DNA of 64,000 nucleotides from Antedon mediterranea. Its lineage: Eukaryota; Echinodermata; Crinoidea; Comatulida; Antedonidae. Of this stretch, positions 15,601-27,600 are shown in pieces. Numbering within the stretch: the stretch's first letter is position 1; every line of letters begins with the position of its first letter. Location of the stretch: NCBI RefSeq assembly GCF_964355755.1, contig NC_092671.1:4723001-4787000 (forward strand), in the 5' to 3' direction. The position numbers and the translations under genes are program-made. The notes beneath the pieces were generated by a model. It did not search any database. It was not told the DNA's origin and worked only from the letters and a program-made list of their open reading frames with translations.

Positions 15601-18600
15601 GAAAAAGTTGCAGGTCTAAAAACATAAGCAGTGAGTCAAGTCAACTTAACCTACAATAGGGACTTTATGAAACAGGAAGGGAAGACGGGAAGCCATAGGA
15701 TAGTGCTCAGGAAAAATTTATGAGCTTTAACAAAGTGGGCGGAGCTTAGCGTGAAATTCCTTCTTAACTTTTTGAGAACGATAAAGTTGTCATTTTCCCA
15801 TTTACGGAAAACTAGAAATAAAACTCTAAACAATATTTAGGAAATGCAAAAACAAATTTGACTGTCTTATCTATGAAATGTTGGATATCAGACAATTAAA
15901 ACCTAGTCTGAATAAACAAAGTGACTCTGTAAAAGCTAAGCTTTTCATTTGACAGGATGTTAGACAATAGGTCTTTTGTTATTTAAACTTTGACCCTTGG
16001 CTTGTGCTACTTAATTAGTTGTTGTTTTATATTTTATTCATTGGACTTGATAATGACCACATGATGGAGTCGAAACGTCGTTCTCTTTTAAGCGTTATTT
16101 TTATATTATATAAATATTTGAACTTCTAATTTAATTGTTTAATGAAATAACATTTTTATTCGGTTAAAATGGCTCTGTTAAAAGCATCGTTTAAATGCAA
16201 GGCCCTATAGCTAGGCCTACGCTATCACCAGAGCCAAGCAATTCAGAAGAGGATGGATCGGAGAAATATACTGCTGGTCAACGGGTGCGTAACTAATAAA
16301 CGGCTATGTTGACTGTATATGATTTTACGCTCTAGCGAACACCGGACATTCGTCGTCCACTTCCTAACCGTCGTGTAATACTTACATGTACTCAATATAA
16401 AAATCAGAGAAGTCTATTTTGAGTCTCTGCTCAGGATTTCCAATCAACAACCAAGTGTATACAATATCATTAGGATATTGATTAGGATACTCAGGACTTT
16501 TTATTACAACTGTGAGACAAAAAAAGAAAGAATCATTCAGGATTTATAAAACAGTAAATGAATACTACAAATAAACTGATCCAAGTGTTTACAGTGCGTG
16601 CCGTCATGTGTCGCAGCAATTTGATTTTAATATGTGATGTGATATTCTTGCCTTTTAAATATTAAATATTAACTAGAATTTAATTCGTCACTTTGACGAA
16701 TTATAGGTGATCATTTTTATCATTTTAATGAAATTAACATTTTTTAAACATGCATGTACGTTAACATGCGATCGTAAAAAGTTGATGTACGCCATCCTAT
16801 GACATGATGCATATACACTTATAGTGCTGAGTTGTACCTATTATGTGTCATATACAATATGTACAGTATATACTGTATATCTATATACAGTGTAGCATAG
16901 GTGAAATTATGGGACCCACATCATGTTCTAATTTTTTGGTATGATGGAATTATCGTAATAAACTCGAAGATGACAATTTCGAAAGATAATGAATTGAGCA
17001 AATAAATATACGGATTGGAAGAGAATTTGACACGTAGAAGCGCAATGCGCGCTCTTTGAAATTTGTATAAATTTGACGAAAGAGAGAAAAAAACTACTTT
17101 TTAACTTCAACTGACCATTTCATAATGTCACAACATCCGATAGGCCTAATTTTTATATGAATTCATATCTACATTTCATCAGCTTTTATAATAAATTATA
17201 ATCTTCAAGGTCACCTTTAATTCTGAAGAGCTGTAAGATATTCAAATATATGGTGTAGCTGAAAATACACGACCTAGGTTATTCAGGTTTTTACGCATGA
17301 TGCCGTCATCAAAATGAAAATGTTGACAACTCATGAGAAAGTTAATTAATTGAGCAAGCACATACTAAAATTTGTGCAAAAATTGGGTTCAAATAACGGA
17401 GATGCGCTCTATTGAATGTGATAACCCACACAAAAAGATAAAAATTACTAATTTTTTAATTCAAGTGGCCTTTTGATGACGTCATACCATTTTGTACGTC
17501 TAATGTGTATATACATTTATATCTACAACTCATTTGCTTCCATATTAAGTTAAAAAAATTGGGGGGTCATCTTCCATTCTGAAGAGTTATATTCATTTTA
17601 AAAAGGCCCTACTTTTTACCATTTTTAGCACTTTTGTACAATTAATGTGCGCATTTTGTCATTTTTAACGTGCTCGTATAGCGTTATTTTAAGTCTAAAT
17701 GGACTAAAAAACGGTGAATGTACTAAGGATGGTGCGTAAAATGGGATTTATATATCAAATTTTATTTTTTACGCTTTTTAAGTAACGCGCGCGCAAAAAC
17801 GTGTTTTTGCGCAGTAATTTTTAGGAACACGCAAATGGCCTAATTCATGCCCTAAATTGATCAAAACTCAATTTTGAGCTTTTTAAATTTTAAACACGCA
17901 ATTTCACGTGGATGACCTTGTAACACGTAAGTTTTTATTTGATAATATTTTTACCCTTCACCTGAACTTTACGTATAGTGAATTTTATTGATATGTAATA
18001 AAGAGTTATCGAGATATGATTGATAGTGTAATTTCACAAAATCGCGTATTAATGACGTCACGGTTAAGTGATCACGCTGAAAAGCTTATTATGGCTAAGT
18101 TAAAGTATTTGAAAGACATGGTGAAATTTTTGTGATCGTTGCCATTCAACTTTTTGAGATATTTGTTACACAAATTTGTACAGAGAGAAATAAATAATAA
18201 GAAAGAGAAGACTAGATTTGAACTCGTCACTTTGACGAGTTCGGGTTATCCGCGCATACGCAACATGCACATACTTTAAACTATATGAACCTCGACAATT
18301 ATTATGCCATCCTTTGACATGAAATAAATATGTTTACAGTGCTGAATTGTACCTATTATGTAGCATACATCATATTACAGTATTTTACAGAATAAACTGT
18401 ATGTTATATACAGTGTAGCATAGACGAAATTACGAGACCCATCTTTTAAATCCAATTATTAACACGATAACATCATCAAATTGACATATAAAGATAACCA
18501 TTTTAGAAGATAGTTATCTAAATAATTACATTAAAACAAATTTGAAGAATTTTGGGCACGTAAAAGCGAGATGCGCTCTAATTAATGTGATGAGCAATAA

Positions 18601-21600
18601 CGAAAGAGTAAAAAACTCTATATTTTACATTCGTGTGGCCATACGATGACGTCATAACATCCGAGGGGTAAAAATTCTGCATGAATTCATATCTACAACA
18701 TATCTACTTACATATAAAATTTAAAAAATTGGGGGTCGTGGATGATCCTGAGGAGCTATAATAGATTAAAAATAAGCATAATTTTGACAATATTTTGTAA
18801 CTTTTTCAACTAAAACGCACGCAAATGGTATAAATCAACGTGTTCGTATGACGTCATTTTAATTTGAAATGATGTCAATCTTTTTTAAAATGACTAGGAA
18901 AGACTGTAAAATTATAATTCAAGAGAAAAACACACGATTTTTATGCTCCGTGCGCACCTTACGCGTAATTTTTTTCGCGCGCGTGGGAATTTTTTACATG
19001 CTCAAAATCTCATGATCAGCGTAGAAAGTTGATTAGAAATTAATTTTGCGCATTTTTAAATTTTAAATGCGCGTGCGCGCGTAACTTCTTGTAAAACATG
19101 CCATTTTTAATCCATAGAAAGTTTGCCCAAGATATGACTTAAATTTTCACCAAGTGTCAATACAAAATAACTTTTGGTTTATAATCTATGATCAATCATT
19201 GAAATTCATAAAATCGCGCGTAACTTACGCTGCGCGACTCTAACGTCATATAACGAAGTTTCTTGCACATCTACACATACAGGTCAATCTTTTGACAAAG
19301 TTATACAATCTTATGTTCACAAGTAATAGAGATATGCTGGTCACAAAAATCCGGGAAAGAAAGAAGAACTAGACATGAAACTCGTCACTTTGACGAGTTA
19401 GTTATCCACTCGACAAACGTCACGTGCACGTCATACGTTAGAATATTGCACACAGAAAAATATTAAGGCATTATGAACTGAACTGAAGAATATGATATGT
19501 TGTTATTTCTGAATTCTGTTATTTTGTGTCATATACATAGTAACAGTACAATCTGTATACATTATCACAAACAGTGTAAAATAGGTGAAATTACGGGACC
19601 CGTATTTTATTGTAATTTTTAACATCTTGACGGTTTCAAAATGAAATGTAAAAGTAGAAATTTCTGAATGAAATTATCTCAGCAACAACGTATTAATGTG
19701 TAGAAGAAATTTGAATACGTGAAATATTGATGCGCGCTCTTTTAAATGTAATGAAATATAATGCAAAAGATGAAAATACGACTTTTTTTATTTAACTGGC
19801 CATATGATGACGTCACAACATTCAATTGGCACAATTTACACATGATTTTGTATCTACAATACAATAGCTTCCTGAAAACGTTTTAATTGTGATTATCACA
19901 TTTTATTCTTACGAGGCATAACAGATTAAAATTTACTGTAAAGATGAAATTAATGACCAACGTAATTTAAATTTTTAGGCATAATGACGTTAAAAAAATT
20001 AAAAAATTTTTAATTCATGCAAAAGATAGTTGATAGATCTAGAATATATTAAAATCGGAATGAAAATGGACAACGAATAAGTGGAGATGCGTTCTATTAA
20101 ATGTGATGAGCTATGACGAAAGAGACAAAAATCCTATATTTTATATTCGCGTGGCCATACGATGACGTCACAATGTCCGGTTAGCCATATTAATGCATGA
20201 TCAGATATCTACAACTCATCAACTTCCAGAATATGTAATTAAAAAAAAAGTTCTCCATGTAGTTTAGAATCTATGACTGTTTAAAAATAGGCATAATTTT
20301 GACGAATTTTGGAACTTTTTCACCAAATACGCGTGCAAATTATCTAATTCGACGTGCTCGTATGACGTAATTTTAAGTCGAAATTGTTTAAAATTTGGTA
20401 ACATTACTAGAAAAGGCTGAAAAAACATAAATCAAGCGAAAAAAATATGTTTTTAACGCTACGTGTGCACCGCGTGCGTAAAAATGTTCGCGCGCGTGGG
20501 AATTTTTGACATGCTCAAAATGACATGAAACGCATAGAAAGTTGATTAGAAGTTTATATTTCGCACGTTAAAATTTTAAACGCGCGTGCGCGCGTAACTT
20601 TTTGTGAAACATGCTATTTTTAATCCATAGAAAGTTTGCGCTTGATATGACTTAAATTTTCACAAAGTTTCAAAACAAAATTATGTTTGGTTTTTAGTCT
20701 ATGATCAATCATTGAAATTCATAAAATCGCACGTAAGTCACGTTGCGCAACTCTGACGTCATTCAAAAATAGGAGGTGCACAAGTTCACGTAAATGTCGA
20801 TATGTTGACAAAGTTACGATATGTTCTGTCTACACGTTTTAGAGAAACGCGACGCACAAAAATGACAGAAAGAAAGAAGTACTAGACATGTAACTCGTCA
20901 CTTTGACGAGTTAGTTATCCGCTCGACAAACGCCACGTGCACGTCATACGTTAGAATATTGCACACAGAAAAATATTAAGGCATTATGACCTGAACTGAA
21001 GAATATGATATGTTGTTATTTCTGAATTATGTTATTTTGTTGTCATATACATAGTATACACAGTACAATCTGTATACATATCACAAACAGTGTAAAATAG
21101 GTGAAATTGGGACCCGTATTTTATTGTAATTTTTAACATCTTGACGGTTTCAAAATGAAATGCAAAAGTAGAAATTTCAGAATAAAATTATCTCAGCAAC
21201 AACATATTAACGTGTAGAAGAAATTTGAATACGTGAAATATTGATGCGCGCTCTTTTAAATGTAATGAAATATAACGCAAAAGATGAAAATATGACTTTT
21301 TGTATTTAACTGGCCATATGATGACGTCACAACATTCGATTGGCACAATTTTCTTATGATTTTGTATCTACAATACAATAGCTTCCTGAAAACGTTTGAA
21401 TCGTGATTATCACATTTTATTCTTACGAGCTATACCAGATTAAAATTTACTGTAATGATGAAATTAATGACCAACGTAATTTAAATTTTTAGGCATGATG
21501 ACGTTAAAAAAATTAAAAAATTTTTAATTCATGCAAAACATAGTTGATAGACCTAGAATATATTAAAATCGGGGTGAAAATGAACAACGAATAAGTGGAG

Positions 21601-24600
21601 ATGCGCTCTATTAAATGTGATGAGCTATGAAGAAAGAGACAAAAATCCTATATTTTATATTCGCGTGGCCATACGATGACGTCACAATGTCCGGTTAGCC
21701 ATATTAATGCATGATTCGATATCTACCACTCATCAACTTCCAGAATATGTAATTTAAAAAAAGTTCTCCATGTAGTTTAGAATCTATGACTGTTTAAAAA
21801 TAGGCATAATTTTGACGAATTTTTGAACTTTTTCACCAGAAACGCGTGCAAATTATTTAATTCGACGTGCTCGTATGACGTAATTTTAAGTCGAAATTGT
21901 TTAAAAGTTGGTAACATTACTATAAAAGGCTGAAAAAACATAAATCACGCGAAAAAAATATGTTTTTAACGCTACGTGTGCACCGCGTGCGTAAAAAGTT
22001 TCGCGCGCGTGGGAATTTTTGACATGCTCAAAATGACATGAAACGCATAGAAAGTTGATTAGACGTTGATTTTTCGCACGTTAAAATTTTAAACGCGCGT
22101 GCGCGCGTAACTTTTTGTGAAACATGCTATTTTTAATCCATAGAAAGTTTGCGCTTGATATGACTTAAATTTTCACAAAGTTTCAAAACAAAATTATGTT
22201 TGGTTTTTAGTCTATGATCAATCATTGAAATTCATAAAATCGCACGTAAGTCACGTTGCGCAACTCTGACATCATTCAAAAATAGGAGGTGCACAAGTTC
22301 ACGTAAATGCCGATATGTTGACAAAGTTACGATATGTTCTGTTTACACGTTTTAGAGAAACGCGACGCACAAAAATGACAGAAAGAAAGAAGTATAATAC
22401 AGAAAAAAACTAGATTTGAACTCGTCACTTTGACGAGTTCGGGTTATCCGCGCATACGCAACATGCACATACTTTAAACTATATGAACCTTGACAATTAT
22501 TATGCCATCCTTTGACATGAAATAAATATGTTTACAGTGCTGAATTGTACCTATTATGTAGCATACACCATATTACAGTATTTTACAGAATAAACTGTAT
22601 ATATGTTATATACAGTGTAGCATAGACGAAATTACGAGACCCATCTTTTAAATCCAATTATTAACACGATGACATCATCAAATTGACATATAAAGATAAC
22701 CATTTTAGAAGATAATTATCTAAATAATTACATTAAAACAAATTTGAAGAATTTTGGGAACGTAAAAGTGAGATGCGCTCTCGTTTAAACGCAATGAACT
22801 TTGACGCAAGAGATGAAAATATGACTTTTTGAATTCAACTGGCCATATGATGACGTCACAACATCTGATTGGCAAAATATTCACATCAATTCGTATCTAC
22901 AATCCAATAGCTTCCAGAAAACGTTTTAATCATGATTATCACTTTTTAATCTGACGAGCTATAACAGATTGAAATTTACTGTAAAGATGAAAATAAGTGA
23001 CCCAAGTTATTTACGTTTTTAGACATGATGACGTCATAAAAATTAAAATATTTTTAATTCATGCGAAAGATAGTTGATTGACGTAGACAATATTATAATT
23101 TCGGGGGAAATGGAATACGTATAAGCGAGATGCGCTTTGTTGAATGTGATGAGCAATAGCGAAACAGTAAAAAATCCAATATTTTACATTCGTGTGGCCA
23201 TACGATGACGTCATAACATCCGAGTGGTAAAGATTCTGCATGAATTCATATCTACAACATATCTGCTTACATATTAAGTTAAAAAAATTGGGGGTAACGG
23301 TTGATCCTGAGGAGCTATAATAGATTAAAAATAGGCTTAATTTTGACATTATGTTGTCACTTTTGCAACTAAAACGCGCGCAAATGGTGTAAATCAACGT
23401 GTTCGTATGACGTCATTTTAATTTGAAATGATGTCAATCTTTTTTAAAATAACTAGGAAAGACTGTCAAATCATAATTCAAGAGAAAAACACATGATTTT
23501 CGTGCTCCGTGCGCACCTTACGCGTAATTTTTTTCGCGCGCGTGGGAATTTTTGACATGCTCAAAATGTCATGATCAGCGTAGAAAGTTGATTAGAAATT
23601 AATTTTGCGCATTTTTAAATTTTAAATGCGCGTGCGCGCGTAACTTTTTGTGAAACATGTCATTTTTAATCCATAGAAAGTTTGCCCTTAATTTAACTTA
23701 AATTTTCACAAAGTGTCAATATATAATGACTTTTGGTTTATAATCTATGATCAACCATTTAAATTCATAAAATCGCGCGTAACTCACGCTGCGCGACTCT
23801 AACGTCATATAACGAAGTTTCTTGCACATCTACAGCTACAGGTCAATCTTTTGACAAAGTTATACAAAGTTATGTTCACAAGCAATAGAGATATGCTGGT
23901 CACAAAAATCCGGGAAAGAAAGAAGAATAACTAGACATGAAACTCGTCACTTTGACGAGTTAGTTATCCGCTCGACAAACGCCACGTGCACGTCATACGT
24001 TAGAATATTGCACACAGAAAACTATTAAGGCATTATGACCTGAACTGAAGAATATGATATGTTGTTATTTCTGAATTCTGTTATTTTGTGTCATATACAT
24101 AGTATACACAGTACAATCTGTATACATATCACAAACAGTGTAAAATAGGTGAAATTATGGGACCCGTATTTTATTGTCATTTTTAACATCTTGACGGTTT
24201 CAAAATGAAATGCAAAAGTAGAAATTTCAGAATGAAATTATCTCAGCAACAACATATTAACGTGTAGAAGAAATTTGAATACGTGAAATATTGATGCGCG
24301 CTCTTTTAAATGTAATGAAATATAACGCAAAAGATGAAAATACGACTTTTTGTATTTAACTGGCCATATGATGACGTCACAACATTCGATTGGCACAATT
24401 TTCACATGATTTTGTATCTACAATACAATAGCTTCCTGAAAACGTTTTAATCGTGATTATCACATTTTATTCTTACGAGCTATAACAGATTAAAATTTAC
24501 TGTAAAGATGAAATTAATGACCAACGTAATTTAAATTTTTAGGCATGATGACGTTGAAAAAATTAAAATATTTTTAATTCATGCAAAAGATAGTTGATTG

Positions 24601-27600
24601 ACCTAGAACATATTAAAATCGGGGTGAAAATGGACAACGAATAAGTGGAGATGCGCTCTATTAAATGTGATGAGCTATGACGAAAGAGACAAAAATCCTA
24701 TATTTTATATTCGCGTGGCCATACGATGACGTCACAATGTCCGGTTAGCCATATTAATGCATGATTCGATATCTACAACTCATCAACTTCCAGAATATGT
24801 AATTAAAAAAAAGTTCTCCATGTAGTTTAGAATCTATGACTGTTTAAAAATAGGCATAATTTTGACGAATTTTTGAACTTTTTCACCAGAAACGCGTGCA
24901 AATTATTTAATTCGACGTGCTCGTATGACGTAATTTTAAGTCGAAATTGTTTAAAAGTTGGTAACATTACTATAAAAGGCTGAAAAAACATAAATCACGC
25001 GAAAAAAGCATGTTTTTAACGCTACGTGTGCACCGCGTGCGTAAAAAGTTTCGCGCGCGTGGGAATTTTTGACATGCTCAAAATGACATGAAACGCATAG
25101 AAAGTTGATTAGAAGTTGATTTTTCGCACTCCAAAATTTTAAACGCGCGTGCGCGCGTAACTTTTTGTGAAAGATGCTATTTTTAATCCATAGAAAGTTT
25201 GCGCTTGATGTGACTTAAATTTTCACAAAGTGTCAAAACAAAATTATGTTTGGTTTTTAGTCTATGATCAATCATTGAAATTCATAAAATCGCGCGTAAG
25301 TCACGTTGCGCAACTCTGACGTCATTCAAAAATAGGAGGTGCACAAGTTCACGTAAATTTCGATATGTTGACAAAGTTACGATATGTTCTGTTTACACGT
25401 TTTAGAGAAACGCGACGCACAAAAATGACAGAAGGAAAGAAGTACTAGACATGAAACTCGTCACTTTGACGAGTTAGTTATCCGCTCGACAAACGCCACG
25501 TGCACGTCATACGTTAGAATATTGCACACAGAAAAATATTAAGGCATTATGACCTGAACTGAAGAATATGATATGTTGTTATTTCTGAATTCTGTTATTT
25601 TGTGTCATATAGTATACACAGTACAATCTGTATACATATCACAAACAGTGTAAAATAGGTGAAATTACGGGACCCGTATTTTATTGTAATTTTTAACATC
25701 TTGACGGTTTCAAAATGAAATGTAAAAGTAGAAATTTCTGAATGAAATTATCTCAGCAACAACGTATTAATGTGTAGAAGAAATTTGAATACGTGAAATA
25801 TTGATGCGCGCTCTTTTAAATGTAATGAAATATAATGCAAAAGATGAAAATACGACTTTTTTTATTTAACTGGCCATATGATGACGTCACAACATTCAAT
25901 TGGCACAATTTACACATGATTTTGTATCTACAATACAATAGCTTCCTGAAAACGTTTTAATTGTGATTATCACATTTTATTCTTACGAGGCATAACAGAT
26001 TAAAATTTACTGTAAAGATGAAATTAATGACCAACGTAATTTAAATTTTTAGGCATAATGACGTTAAAAAAATTAAAACATTTTTAATTCATGCAAAAGA
26101 TAGTTGATAGATCTAGAATATATTAAAATCGGAATGAAAATGGACAACGAATAAGTGGAGATGCGCTCTATTAAATGTGATGAGCTATGACGAAAGAGAC
26201 AAAAATCCTATATTTTATATTCGCGTGGCCATACGATGACGTCACAATGTCCGGTTAGCCATATTAATGCATGATCCGATATCTACAACTCATCAACTTC
26301 CAGAATATGTAATTAAAAAAAAAGTTCTCCATGTAGTTTAGAATCTATGACTGTTTAAAAATAGGCATAATTTTGACGAATTTTGGAACTTTTTCACCAA
26401 ATACGCGTGCAAATTATCTAATTCGACGTGCTCGTATGACGTAATTTTAAGTCGAAATTGTTTAAAATTTGGTAACATTACTAGAAAAGGCTGAAAAAAC
26501 ATAAATCAAGCGAAAAAAATATGTTTTTAACGCTACGTGTGCACCGCGTGCGTAAAAATGTTCGCGCGCGTGGGAATTTTTGACATGCTCAAAATGACAT
26601 GAAACGCATAGAAAGTTGATTAGAAGTTTATATTTCGCACGTTAAAATTTTAAACGCGCGTGCGCGCGTAACTTTTTGTGAAACATGCTATTTTTAATCC
26701 ATAGAAAGTTTGCGCTTGATATGACTTAAATTTTCACAAAGTTTCAAAACAAAATTATGTTTGGTTTTTAGTCTATGATCAATCATTGAAATTCATAAAA
26801 TCGCACGTAAGTCACGTTGCGCAACTCTGACGTCATTCAAAAATAGGAGGTGCACAAGTTCACGTAAATGTCGATATGTTGACAAAGTTACGATATGTTC
26901 TGTCTACACGTTTTAGAGAAACGCGACGCACAAAAATGACAGAAAGAAAGAAGTATAATACAGAAAAAAAATTTGATGAAACAGGACGATTACAAGGAGT
27001 TATCCGCTACTAAGCGGATAACTAACTAGACCTGAAACTCGTCACTTTGACGAGTTAGTTATCCGCACGACAAACGCCACGTGCACGTCATACTCGTTGG
27101 AATTTTGCACACAGAAAAAGATAATGGCATTATGACCTGATCTGATCTGAAGAATATGATATGTTGTTAGTGCTGAATTCTGTCAATTTTGTATCATAGT
27201 ATCAGTATAAACAGTATAATCTGTATACATATTACATACAGTGTAGAATAGGTGAAATTACGGGACCCGTCATTTATACCATTTTTTAACATGGCGACGG
27301 TATCAAAATGAAACACTAAAATAACAATTTCGGAAGGATATTATCTCAGCAACAACATATTAACCTGTAGAAGAAATTTGGATACGTGAAATATAGATGC
27401 GCGCTCTTTTAAATGTGATGAACTATGACGCAAAATATAAAAATACAACTTTTTTTATTCAACTGGCCATATGATGACGTCACTACATCTGATTGGCAAA
27501 ATGTTTACATGAATTCGTATCTACAATCCAATAGCTTCCAGAAAACGTTTTAATCGTGATTATCACATTTTATTCTTACGAGCTATAACAGATTAAAATT

